Assembly (NCBI GenBank): GCA_026785745.1
Contig: JAJAZO010000213.1
Coordinates: 1-11,525 of the forward strand
DNA: 11,525 nucleotides
Reading direction: 5' to 3'
Origin: Chitinophagaceae bacterium
GTDB lineage: Bacteria; Bacteroidota; Bacteroidia; Chitinophagales; Chitinophagaceae
Position 1 is the stretch's first letter. Each line of letters opens with the position of its first letter. Of the stretch, positions 1 through 7,017 are shown one piece after another. The notes below the pieces were generated by a model. The model was not told where the DNA came from, searched no databases, and was given only the letters and a program-made list of their open reading frames with translations. The translations under genes were made by a program, and so were the position numbers.

Positions 1-1
1 A

Positions 2-398
2 CAAAGGCTTCCGACTATTGAAGAAAAAACAAAGGATCTGAAAAAGTATGAAGGCTTCATGAATTTTTACTGGGATGAAAATACAGGTAAGATATGGCTG
101 GAGATAGATAAATTAGATACAGAAGTTTCAGTTGCAAACGGAACAGGTATTGCTGACTTATCTTTTATCGGCAAGTGTAAATGATAATAATTCATTTGCA
201 GTAAAATCGAACTTAAAAAAGGCATTGGTGGATTTAAACACATTCATAGAAGCGCAAAGTAAAGCGGCAACGGATGAAACGTATAAAGGCCATCTCTTAT
301 TAGCAGTAGAAAGAATAAAGGATCCTGCAAGTGCTAAACCAACTATACATAAAGAAATTCCGCCGGGAGCACCGATAGGTTGTGACTGGGACGAGTAG
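2..398 (+). pseudogene. Remnant of a DUF5117/DUF5118-type zinc-dependent metalloprotease, internally deleted
   Basis: Two reading frames carry the two ends of one protein. Frame 2 (bases 2-184) gives PTIEEKTKDLKKYEGFMNFY then WDENTGKIWLEIDKLDTE, which resembles the N-terminal region of large secreted zinc-dependent metalloproteases of Bacteroidota. The likeness stops at the DTE codon (122-124) and the frame ends at a TGA at 182-184. Frame 3 (about 117-398) gives a helical segment, VKSNLKKALVDLNTFIEAQ onward, ending PPGAPIGCDWDE and TAG, which resembles the extreme C-terminus of the same family. Family members are roughly 800 residues, so about 700 residues including the HExxH catalytic core are missing and the frame changes at about 121-135. 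The gene starts outside the window. It is probably a deletion pseudogene; a mis-assembly would look the same. The C-terminal match is from memory and less certain than the N-terminal one. Confidence 0.6.
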
Positions 399-425
399 AA
401 AATGCCGGTGCAATTTCTATTGTCA

Positions 426-1322
426 TTATTTATCAGCAATAAACTGATAAAGATTAAAACTTCCTTTTTGGTAAACAGCTTCAATTTCTTTTTTCAAAGC
501 AACTTTATCAACGCCTTTCATTCTTTTTTGTTCAATCAGGTAAAAGGCTCTTTCTGCCAGCAACCAAAAAGTTTTATCTGTTAAATGGGATTTTTGCAAC
601 TGGTGTGTAATGATGTCTAATAATTCAATAATGCCTTCTTTTTGAGAAGCCACTGTTTTTACAACCGGCACTTCATTGTAATGTCTGCTGAAAGTGGGAG
701 CCAGCATCTGCTGCAAATTTTTTACGAATATATCAGCATCGGGCCGGTCTGCTTTATTAACTACAAATACATCGGCTATTTCCATCAACCCGGCTTTCAT
801 CGTCTGCACTTCATCACCAGCTTCAGGCACAACTACTACTACAGTAACATCGGCCAACCCGGCAATTTCAATCTCACTTTGTCCTACACCCACTGTTTCC
901 ACAATGATATGGTCAAACTGAAAAGCCTTGAGCAAATCAGTTATTTCAATAATTTTTGGATGCAATCCTCCCATTGAACCCCTGGTGGCCAACGACCTTA
1001 TAAAAACATTCGGATTAGTATACCAGTCACTCATTCTTATTCTGTCGCCAAGTACTGCACCAAGATTGAATGGAGAAGAAGGATCAACACAGAGCACTGC
1101 TATTTTTTTACCGGACTTAACCAATAAACCAATCATAGCATCCACCAATGTACTCTTACCAGCCCCCGGTGGCCCGGTAATACCGATAATTTTTGTTGCA
1201 GTAGTGTGAAGTGATTGTAAAAATGCTTCGTAACCTGGCTGTTCATTCTCCACCAGCGAGATGCTGCGGGCCAGGGCTTTTACATCGCCCTGCTGCATTT
1301 GTTTTAATAGTTCCTGCCACAT
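426..1322 (-). CDS. meaB: MeaB/ArgK-type GTPase, chaperone of methylmalonyl-CoA mutase
   Basis: This is a cytoplasmic SIMIBI-class GTPase (298 residues, close to the family's usual length of 300-330). Visible motifs are Walker A GPPGAGKS at 50-57, DPSSP at 80-84, RGSMGG at 114-119, the switch/Walker B segment ETVGVGQSE at 142-150, and the guanine-specificity motif NKAD at 189-192. The C-terminal helical part matches the MeaB dimerisation region in length. Known members gate delivery of adenosylcobalamin to methylmalonyl-CoA mutase and protect the enzyme from inactivation; ArgK is an older name from a mistaken kinase assignment. The mutase genes are not in the window. The ATG at 1320-1322 is the natural start, as the motif spacing from it is normal. 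It is transcribed away from the ligase-like gene and converges on the metalloprotease remnant, ending 27 bases from it. Confidence 0.93.
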   Translation of the reverse strand: MWQELLKQMQQGDVKALARSISLVENEQPGYEAFLQSLHTTATKIIGITGPPGAGKSTLVDAMIGLLVKSGKKIAVLCVDPSSPFNLGAVLGDRIRMSDWYTNPNVFIRSLATRGSMGGLHPKIIEITDLLKAFQFDHIIVETVGVGQSEIEIAGLADVTVVVVVPEAGDEVQTMKAGLMEIADVFVVNKADRPDADIFVKNLQQMLAPTFSRHYNEVPVVKTVASQKEGIIELLDIITHQLQKSHLTDKTFWLLAERAFYLIEQKRMKGVDKVALKKEIEAVYQKGSFNLYQFIADK

Positions 1323-1360
1323 ATATTAAAAACCAATTCGTATGTTTATGTTCTTACTTC

Positions 1361-1396
1361 CCCCTTCTCTCAAAAAAAGAGAGATAGGGTGAGGGT
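1361..1396. repeat. C-rich/G-rich hairpin repeat between divergent genes
   Basis: Arms TCTCTC (1366-1371) and GAGAGA (1379-1384) enclose an A7 loop. After a 2x2 mismatch they are extended by CCC (1361-1363) pairing with GGG (1387-1389), and a tail GTGAGGGT follows (1389-1396). It fills nearly half of the 82-base gap between meaB and the ligase-like gene and ends 8 bases before the latter's ATG. A similar C-rich/G-rich arrangement occurs at 8766-8825, so I read it as a dispersed intergenic repeat, not a terminator: neither flanking gene ends here. Confidence 0.5.
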
Positions 1397-1404
1397 ACAA
1401 AAGT

Positions 1405-2655
1405 ATGCAGAACAAGTTACAGCATTCATGGAGAAGCCCCATCATTTTTATACTAATTGCGGTAATGATGGCAGCATTGTTCTTTTCCCGTGCAGTATTA
1501 TCTGTCAGCATGATAGTATTTGTCGTTGTTTCTTTTTTTCATGCAGATATTAAAAAACATTTTTCAAATTTCTTTTCATCACCTCTTTTGTGGGGTATGA
1601 GTTTATTATTCTTTCTCCCGTTGTTATCAGGTTTGTGGAGTGAGGATAAAAAAGAATGGGCTGATATTATCCGTATTAAGTTGCCTCTTTTAGTTCTGCC
1701 ATTGGCTTTTGCCGGGCCACCCGATAGCTATCGGGATCAGCTTTCAAAAAAGCAATGGGAATGGGTGGCTTATATTTTTATAGCATTGGTTACAGCCGGC
1801 ACCTGCTGGAGTATGTTTCATTACCTGTCGGATGCTGCTGCTATCAATGAAAGTTATCTTAGGGCAAAAAGTATTGTAACACCATTAGAAAACGACCATG
1901 TTCGTTTTAGCTGGTTAGTATGTGTATGTGTGTTACTGGCGGGCTGGTTATGTTTAATAAAAAGGCAAGAGAACAAACTGGTTTCATATACCCTGTCAAT
2001 AGTTACGATATGGCTGATTGTATTCCTCCATATCCTGGCAATAAGGACTGGCTTGTTTTCATTTTATATAATAGCAGCAGGAATTGCCGTATACCTGATC
2101 GCTAAAAAGCTACAATGGAAATATGGAATGGTGTTAATATTACTGCTGTTTGCATTGCCTTTGATTGCGTATAAAACATTGCCCACTTTTCAGAACCGGG
2201 TAAAGTATATTCTTTATGACAAAGGGTATTTTGAAAAAGCTCATTACCTCCCTGGTGCAACAGATGCTGTAAGGGTTATTTCTTTAAGGGCGGGATGGAA
2301 TGTGACGAACCAACAACCTGTAAACGGAGTTGGGTTCGGCGATGTGCTAACGAAAACAAAACAATGGTATGGAGAAAATTATCCGCAAATGATTGAAGCG
2401 GATAAAATCTACCCCAGCAGCGAATGGCTCATGTACGGAGCCGGGTGTGGCTGGCCGGGTCTTTTGTTATTTACTATAATTATGTGTATCCCTTTTGTGA
2501 TTAAGACAACTAATAGGCTGCTGTGGTGGTTGCTCAATGCAACTGCTGCTTTCAGTTTTTTGTTTGATATTGGTTTAGAAGTCCAGTTTGGAGTATTTAT
2601 CTATTCCTTCATCATTTTATGGTGGTGGAAGTGGTTGAAAGTAGAAAAGGTGTAA
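1405..2655 (+). CDS. O-antigen-ligase-like (WaaL/Wzy_C superfamily) membrane protein
   Basis: A 416-residue polytopic inner-membrane protein. Hydrophobic stretches lie at about 13-46, 60-76, 93-104, 121-135, 167-185, 196-235, 241-255, 351-366 and 372-409. The longer hydrophilic loop expected of the O-antigen ligase superfamily lies at about 257-345. Within helix 196-235 is HILAIRTG (H209, R214), which fits the His/Arg pattern of Wzy_C proteins, and the loop carries NGVGFGD (307-313). Such proteins join undecaprenyl-linked O-antigen to lipid A-core or act as polysaccharide polymerases; which applies here cannot be told. The ATG at 1405 is the first in frame. The downstream glycosyltransferase begins 3-12 bases after the stop, so the two are probably co-transcribed. 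Odd point: residues 106-111 (PDSYRD) are encoded by a palindromic repeat that recurs in the LON-domain gene. Confidence 0.75.
   Translation: MQNKLQHSWRSPIIFILIAVMMAALFFSRAVLSVSMIVFVVVSFFHADIKKHFSNFFSSPLLWGMSLLFFLPLLSGLWSEDKKEWADIIRIKLPLLVLPLAFAGPPDSYRDQLSKKQWEWVAYIFIALVTAGTCWSMFHYLSDAAAINESYLRAKSIVTPLENDHVRFSWLVCVCVLLAGWLCLIKRQENKLVSYTLSIVTIWLIVFLHILAIRTGLFSFYIIAAGIAVYLIAKKLQWKYGMVLILLLFALPLIAYKTLPTFQNRVKYILYDKGYFEKAHYLPGATDAVRVISLRAGWNVTNQQPVNGVGFGDVLTKTKQWYGENYPQMIEADKIYPSSEWLMYGAGCGWPGLLLFTIIMCIPFVIKTTNRLLWWLLNATAAFSFLFDIGLEVQFGVFIYSFIILWWWKWLKVEKV
1720..1737. repeat. Intragenic palindromic element, copy 1
   Basis: CCCGATAGCTATCGGG at 1720-1735 is a perfect 16-base palindrome; with the next AT, 18 bases are identical to bases 3898-3915. 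It lies in the ligase-like gene and is read CCC GAT AGC TAT CGG GAT, giving PDSYRD at residues 106-111, in a short loop between two predicted membrane segments. Confidence 0.8.
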
Positions 2656-2667
2656 CCTTTGCAGCAC

Positions 2668-3441
2668 ATGCAATTATTATCTGTTGTTATTGTTTGTAAG
2701 AACGAAGCCGGTATCATCGGTCAAACATTGCAAAGCCTGCAGGGGCTTACTGATGATATTGTTGTGTACGACAGCGGCAGCACAGATGAAACAGCAGCAA
2801 TTGCCCGCCGGTTTCCTGTAAAAGTGCAGGAGGGAGTTTGGGGAGGGTTTGGCATAACGAAAAACATGGCTGTTGCACTTGCCCGGCATGATTGGATACT
2901 GAGCCTTGATGCAGATGAGGCCATTGATGAAGAATTAAAAAAATCATTACTCACATCATCATTTAATGATGAAAGGATGGTGTATGAAATAAAATTTAAA
3001 AATTTCCTGGGGAATAAATGGCTGAGATACGGGGAGTGGGGTGGCGATAAACATATCCGTCTTTTCAACCGGAAACAAGTGAACTGGGATGATGCCGCAG
3101 TGCATGAAAAACTGGTGCTGCCAGATGGAATTAAAACCGGCAGGTTAAAAGGGCATATACTGCATTACACAGCAACTGACCTGGAAAAATATAAATGCAA
3201 GCTGGTAAAGTATGCAGAGCTGAATGCAAAAAAATATTACGGGCAGGGTAAAAAAGCCGGGCTTTTTAAAAAGTATGCGGCCGCTTTTTTTTCTTTTGTT
3301 CAGAATTATATTTTCAGGGCTGGTTTCCTGGATGGAAAAGCCGGTTACCAATGCGCCGTACTGATGGCCGGTTATACATTTACCAAGTATAAAAAACTGG
3401 AAAGTATTTTACAGGAAAAAAACAGGAAAGAAATTTTTTGA
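2668..3441 (+). CDS. Family 2 glycosyltransferase, WaaE/KdtX-like (LPS core)
   Basis: From the ATG at 2668 the protein is 257 residues and begins MQLLSVVIVCKNE, the usual beginning of this family. A TTG at 2659 would add three residues and is less likely. GT-A features are D35-SGSTD at 35-40, the metal-binding DAD at 81-83, and the family signature region YGEWGGDKHIRLF (121-133) followed by the conserved VHE (145-147). A C-terminal segment, GFLDGKAGY (219-227), is typical of WaaE/KdtX-type transferases, which add a glucose or similar sugar to the lipopolysaccharide inner core on the cytoplasmic face. The actual donor and acceptor cannot be read from sequence. The 12-base gap from the ligase-like gene suggests one operon devoted to lipopolysaccharide assembly. 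No transmembrane start is present; the C-terminal helix region (about 203-240) may lie against the membrane. Confidence 0.88.
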   Translation: MQLLSVVIVCKNEAGIIGQTLQSLQGLTDDIVVYDSGSTDETAAIARRFPVKVQEGVWGGFGITKNMAVALARHDWILSLDADEAIDEELKKSLLTSSFNDERMVYEIKFKNFLGNKWLRYGEWGGDKHIRLFNRKQVNWDDAAVHEKLVLPDGIKTGRLKGHILHYTATDLEKYKCKLVKYAELNAKKYYGQGKKAGLFKKYAAAFFSFVQNYIFRAGFLDGKAGYQCAVLMAGYTFTKYKKLESILQEKNRKEIF

Positions 3442-3492
3442 TACAAGTGCAGGAGTTCATTTTTCATTTTTTAATAATTTGCAATAAAAATC

Positions 3493-4146
3493 TTGACCAA
3501 CTTCATTCCCATATTTCCGCTCAGCATTGTAGTGTATCCCGGCGAAAACCTGAACCTGCATATTTTTGAACCACGATATAAGCAACTCATAAGCGAATGT
3601 CATGCTGCAAAAAAACCTTTTGGTATTCCTACTGTAATCCAGAATAAAGTGCAGGAATATGGATCTATGGTAGAAATAACAGAGTTGTCGAAAGTGTATG
3701 ACAATGGCGAAATGGATATTAAAACAAAAGGCGTAAAAATTTTTCGCATACTGGAAATGATAGAAGATATACCGGATAAATTATACAGCGGTTCTATTGT
3801 CAACTATCCCGATAACTACGAAAAAGGGGTGCCGGAGCTGATGCGCAAAGTAATGGCCAGCATGCGGGAACTGCATCAGCTATTAAAAGTGGATAGTCCC
3901 GATAGCTATCGGGATAAAAAAGAAGATGGCGAATTAACTTCGTATGAAGTAGCACATCATATTGGTCTTTCATTGGAAGAAGAATACGAACTCCTGAAGC
4001 TGCTGGATGAACGGCAACGGCAGGAATATTTAAAACGTCACCTCGTCAGATCAATACCAATGGTAGCAGGTATGGAACAGCTAAAAGAAAAAATAAAACT
4101 AAACGGACATTTTAAAAACCTGGGCGGGGTAGATTTGGGAAAGTAA
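3493..4146 (+). CDS. Stand-alone LON substrate-binding-domain protein
   Basis: A 217-residue cytoplasmic protein resembling only the N-terminal (LON/PUA-like) domain of Lon protease. It begins with FIPIFPLSIVVYPGE and LHIFEPRYKQLI (residues 4-34), the conserved opening of that domain, followed by a beta-rich part to about residue 107 and a helical bundle to the end. There is no AAA+ or Ser-Lys protease domain, and no room for one before the next gene. Such free LON-domain proteins are widespread in Bacteroidota; their role is unproven, with substrate recognition a reasonable guess. No ATG fits: the frame is closed by a TAA at 3475-3477 and the best start is the TTG at 3493, one residue-length from the conserved core. 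Residues 136-141 (PDSYRD) come from a palindromic repeat, in the linker between the beta part and the helices. Confidence 0.82.
   Translation: MTNFIPIFPLSIVVYPGENLNLHIFEPRYKQLISECHAAKKPFGIPTVIQNKVQEYGSMVEITELSKVYDNGEMDIKTKGVKIFRILEMIEDIPDKLYSGSIVNYPDNYEKGVPELMRKVMASMRELHQLLKVDSPDSYRDKKEDGELTSYEVAHHIGLSLEEEYELLKLLDERQRQEYLKRHLVRSIPMVAGMEQLKEKIKLNGHFKNLGGVDLGK
3897..3915. repeat. Intragenic palindromic element, copy 2
   Basis: CCCGATAGCTATCGGG at 3898-3913 is the same perfect palindrome as at 1720-1735; here it extends to 18 palindromic bases (3897-3914). The 18 bases 3898-3915 are identical to 1720-1737. It is read in the same phase as copy 1, giving PDSYRD at residues 136-141 of the LON-domain protein. 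Confidence 0.8.
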
Positions 4147-4262
4147 TCAATCGCATCAAGTTTTTCCGAAACACCACTAAAAATCGCCACCTTGTCTTGT
4201 TGATAAAATATCTCATTGGCTATAATTAAGTAACTTTATTAATCTGATTAAATGAATATAAT

Positions 4263-4532
4263 ATGCCGGTTATTTCAATGTTTTACGGAATTATTATAAG
4301 AATGTTTTATTATGATAATAAGGAACACAAACTACCTCATATTCATATTGAATATGCAGAATACAATGCATTTGTTTCGATACCAGAAACAAATTTGCTG
4401 GCCGGCGATTTTCCAAAAGACAAAATGAAGCTGGTTATAGCCTGGGTTGAAATTCACAAAGAAGCATTGTTGGCGGACTGGAAGCTGGCAGTAGAAGGGA
4501 ATACAGTTTTTAAAATTGAGGCATTAAAGTAA
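4263..4532 (+). CDS. DUF4160 family small protein
   Basis: An 89-residue soluble protein with the DUF4160 pattern: an opening MPVISMFYGIIIRMFYYD, then EHKLPHIHIEYAEYNAFVSI (residues 21-40) containing the conserved PHIH, and a C-terminal helical part with AWVEIHKEALLADWKLA. The length is normal for the family and the ATG at 4263 is well placed. The partner gene starts 6 bases after its stop and encodes DUF2442, the usual companion of DUF4160. No biochemical function is established; a toxin-antitoxin-like role has been suspected from the paired layout but that is inference. The 116-base gap before it suggests its own promoter: TTGATA (4200-4205) and TATAAT (4221-4226) occur 15 bases apart, and TAACTTTA (4231-4238) is one base off the Bacteroidota -7 consensus, but none is convincing. 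Confidence 0.85.
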   Translation: MPVISMFYGIIIRMFYYDNKEHKLPHIHIEYAEYNAFVSIPETNLLAGDFPKDKMKLVIAWVEIHKEALLADWKLAVEGNTVFKIEALK

Positions 4533-4538
4533 TAAAAC

Positions 4539-4790
4539 ATGAGAACAATTGTTTCCATACAGCCACTTGAAAGTTACAAATTACTATGTGCTTTTTCTGA
4601 CGGAACAAACAAGATTGCAGATACAACAGATTATTTAAAAGGAGAAGCGTTTAAACCTTTACTGAATATAAAAGAGTTTTTAAAAATTGAGAACCACAAA
4701 TATTATGTAGTATGGCCAAATTATGAACTGGACCTGAGTGCAGATACCCTTTGGCATATTGGTATTGATACAGCTCTCCCGAATGTCTGA
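4539..4790 (+). CDS. DUF2442 family small protein
   Basis: An 83-residue soluble protein with the DUF2442 pattern: VSIQPLESYKLLCAFSDGTN (5-24), a conserved Asp in IADTTDYL (26-33), then LLNIKEFLKIENHKYYVVW (41-59) and the ending ELDLSADTLWHIG. It lacks the helix-turn-helix extension found in some DUF2442 proteins. It follows DUF4160 by 6 bases and is surely co-transcribed with it. The family's function is not known; the acidic, single-domain form in a pair would fit a regulator or antitoxin, but nothing in the sequence proves this. Confidence 0.83.
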   Translation: MRTIVSIQPLESYKLLCAFSDGTNKIADTTDYLKGEAFKPLLNIKEFLKIENHKYYVVWPNYELDLSADTLWHIGIDTALPNV

Positions 4791-4828
4791 ATAATAATGT
4801 CCAATAAATTCTTTTTCAAAATAGCTTC

Positions 4829-5557
4829 ATGTCAACAACCCTCTGTTTCGATTTTGGTAACACCCGAAAAAAAGTAGCCATCTTCCAGGATGCTGAGCTA
4901 AAAGAAGTGATGGTACTAAAGGATGATACGGTGGAAACCATTCAATCACTCATCCACCGGTTTCAACCAGCAAAATCAATTCTTTCGTCTGTTATAGATC
5001 ATAATGTGGCGATAGAAGAATTGCTGGCCGCCAAAACAAAATTTCATAAACTCAGCCATTTCACCAAAGTTGCCTTTACTACACCGGTGGGTAAGCCAGA
5101 AACTATCGGTGCAGACAGGCTGGCGTTAACAGCAGCAGCCGTTCATTTTTACCCGGATAAAAATAACCTGGTAATTGGTCTCGGCACTTGCGTCACTTAT
5201 AACTTCATCAACAAGTATCATGAGTTTGTAGGCGGTGCTATATCTCCGGGTATGGAAATGAGATTGAAAGCATTGAATTATTACACCGCCAAACTGCCTT
5301 TGGTAAAGCCTAACAGCAATTTGCCCCTGATCGGGTACGATACCAACACCAATATTCTGACCGGGGTGGTGCTGGGCATGGCCAAAGAAATAGATGGTTT
5401 TATAGAGGCGTACAGGGAGCGGTTCAGGAACTTTAACGTCCTGTTAACCGGGGGTGATATAGTCTATTTGGCTTCGCACCTTAAAAACAAGATATTTGCA
5501 GACCCTGATTTAATCTTTAAAGGTCTGTATGCAATTAGTGAAGTCAATAACCCCTAA
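4829..5557 (+). CDS. coaX: Type III pantothenate kinase
   Basis: A 242-residue cytoplasmic enzyme of the ASKHA fold that phosphorylates pantothenate in the first step of coenzyme A synthesis. Motifs are phosphate-binding DFGNT (8-12), pantothenate/catalytic GADR (94-97, with D96 the family's catalytic Asp), GLGTCVTYN (117-125), GGAISPGM (135-142) and LLTGGD (205-210). Length and motif spacing are normal. At 117-125 the family form D-x-GT-x-x-T-x-D is changed at both Asp positions (Gly and Asn); I believe this is common in Bacteroidota CoaX but cannot check. The ATG at 4829 is 38 bases after the DUF2442 gene. Its end overlaps the longest reading frame of the downstream outer-membrane gene, consistent with a coaX / outer-membrane protein / lptC operon. 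Confidence 0.93.
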   Translation: MSTTLCFDFGNTRKKVAIFQDAELKEVMVLKDDTVETIQSLIHRFQPAKSILSSVIDHNVAIEELLAAKTKFHKLSHFTKVAFTTPVGKPETIGADRLALTAAAVHFYPDKNNLVIGLGTCVTYNFINKYHEFVGGAISPGMEMRLKALNYYTAKLPLVKPNSNLPLIGYDTNTNILTGVVLGMAKEIDGFIEAYRERFRNFNVLLTGGDIVYLASHLKNKIFADPDLIFKGLYAISEVNNP

Positions 5558-6968
5558 GAGAATCAAGACGTTATACTGCTTATTGAGAAGTCTGCAAGGC
5601 TTTTTCCTAACGATCCTGGTTTTACTTTTTACCGCTTTTCAACCTGTTTTTTCGCAGGACAACTCCCCCTATTCCAGATATGGCATTGGCGACCTTGTGC
5701 CGCCAACGCAAGTTACCAACAGAGGGTTGGGAGGTATTTCAGCCGGTTATACTGACTTTCTTTCTATTAATTTCAGTAATCCTGCATCTTATTCATCATT
5801 CCAGGCATTGCTGGAAGCAAAATCTAAAAAATTAGTTTCCGGTAGAGCTATTCTTGACATTGGAGTAAATGTAGATAACCGGACGTTGAGTGAACCATCA
5901 TCGGCAAAAAAATTTACAGCGAGTAATGCATTAGTTTCTTATGTGCAGGTGGGTATGCCTTTAAAAAACAACTGGGGATTAAGTTTTGGTTTGCGTCCCG
6001 TTTCCAGAATCAGTTACAACATCATTAGTAACCAACGATTGAAAGACCCTCTTACAGGTCTACCGATTGACAGTGCTTCCACCAGCTACAAAGGTAATGG
6101 CGGCTCTTACCTTGCATCAATTGGAACAGGGTTTAGTGTCTTTAGCCGCAAAACAAAAAATGGGGAACAAAAATTAAGTATAGGTATCAATGGCGGTTAC
6201 TACTTCGGAGTAAAAGACTACAGTACAAGGCGCAACCTTATTAATGACTCAGTAGATTATTATGCAGCCAACTATGAAACAAAAACCAATTTTGGGGGCT
6301 TACATTTCAACACCGGTTTACAATTTAGAACTCCGTTGAGCAGCAATGTACTATTGACCATTGGTGCTTATGGCAACTGGGGTCAGAAAGTAAGTGCAAC
6401 ACAGGATATAATACGGGAAACATATTTTTTCGATGTAAATTCCGGTAACCTGCGGTTAGATAGTGTATCAGATAGACGGGATATAAAAGGTAAGATTAAC
6501 ATTCCATCATCTTATACGTTTGGATTTGTGCTGCAAAAATCTGCGATAGTAAATAAAGAAGGTGGTTGGTTATTTGGTGTTGACTTTACTCAGCAGAACT
6601 GGAACCGGTATCGTTTCTTTGACCAGGTTGATTCGGTAAGAAGTAACTGGCAGGTAAAAGTAGGTGTACAATTAAACCCGGTACCTAAAAGAAATTATTT
6701 CAGCAATGTAGCGTATCGTTTTGGATTTAATATCGGCCCGGATTATGTAAAAGTGAAAAACAACCTGCCACAATTTGGGGCTTCATTTGGTATGGGTTTG
6801 CCCGTAGCCATCAGCCGCCAGGCACCTAACCAGGTTACATTGGTAAATGTGGCTTTTGAATATGGTAAAAGGGGAAATAATGATAATTTACTGAAGGAAA
6901 GTATGTTCCGTTTCTCTCTTGGCTTTTCTCTCAGCGATTTCTGGTTCATTAAAAGGAAATATGAATAA
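5529..6968 (+). CDS. Outer-membrane beta-barrel protein of unknown function
   Basis: The protein carries a signal peptide (hydrophobic core GFFLTILVLLFTAFQPVFS, about 24-42) and then a mature start DNSPYSRYGIGDL. A conserved region GLGGISAGY with NPASY at 84-88 follows, like the N-terminal hatch of FadL/PorV-type barrels. The rest is long alternating beta sequence with aromatic-ended strands, ending SDFWFIKRKYE. I recognise it as a Bacteroidota family often encoded between coaX and lptC, without known function. The start is uncertain. The ATG at 5529 (479 residues) overlaps coaX by 29 bases and gives a long basic n-region; GTG at 5538 is possible; TTG at 5583 would leave no overlap and give a textbook signal peptide beginning MRSLQGFF. 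Its place before lptC suggests a link to envelope assembly, an inference only. Confidence 0.78.
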   Translation: MQLVKSITPKRIKTLYCLLRSLQGFFLTILVLLFTAFQPVFSQDNSPYSRYGIGDLVPPTQVTNRGLGGISAGYTDFLSINFSNPASYSSFQALLEAKSKKLVSGRAILDIGVNVDNRTLSEPSSAKKFTASNALVSYVQVGMPLKNNWGLSFGLRPVSRISYNIISNQRLKDPLTGLPIDSASTSYKGNGGSYLASIGTGFSVFSRKTKNGEQKLSIGINGGYYFGVKDYSTRRNLINDSVDYYAANYETKTNFGGLHFNTGLQFRTPLSSNVLLTIGAYGNWGQKVSATQDIIRETYFFDVNSGNLRLDSVSDRRDIKGKINIPSSYTFGFVLQKSAIVNKEGGWLFGVDFTQQNWNRYRFFDQVDSVRSNWQVKVGVQLNPVPKRNYFSNVAYRFGFNIGPDYVKVKNNLPQFGASFGMGLPVAISRQAPNQVTLVNVAFEYGKRGNNDNLLKESMFRFSLGFSLSDFWFIKRKYE

Positions 6969-7017
6969 ACCCCAAACCCCTGTCCTTCGATAAACTCAGG
7001 AGGGCTTTAAAGTCTGC

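Noticed and set aside
132..398. Separate 88-residue gene with TTG start
   Set aside because: The frame continues upstream without a break at the TTG and its content looks like the C-terminus of the metalloprotease, so it is better read as part of the remnant.
158..484. Minus-strand frame of 108 codons across the meaB end
   Set aside because: It overlaps the meaB 3' end in another frame and is antisense to the metalloprotease remnant; no recognisable motif.
4200..4238. Promoter before the DUF4160 gene
   Set aside because: Elements resembling both sigma-70 and Bacteroidota consensus occur but with poor spacing in AT-rich DNA; not good enough to list as a feature.
6978..7003. CCTTCGATAAACTCAGG-like sequence between the barrel gene and lptC as a repeat or terminator
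   Set aside because: Only 4-base arms can pair and no second copy exists in the window, so neither call can be supported here.
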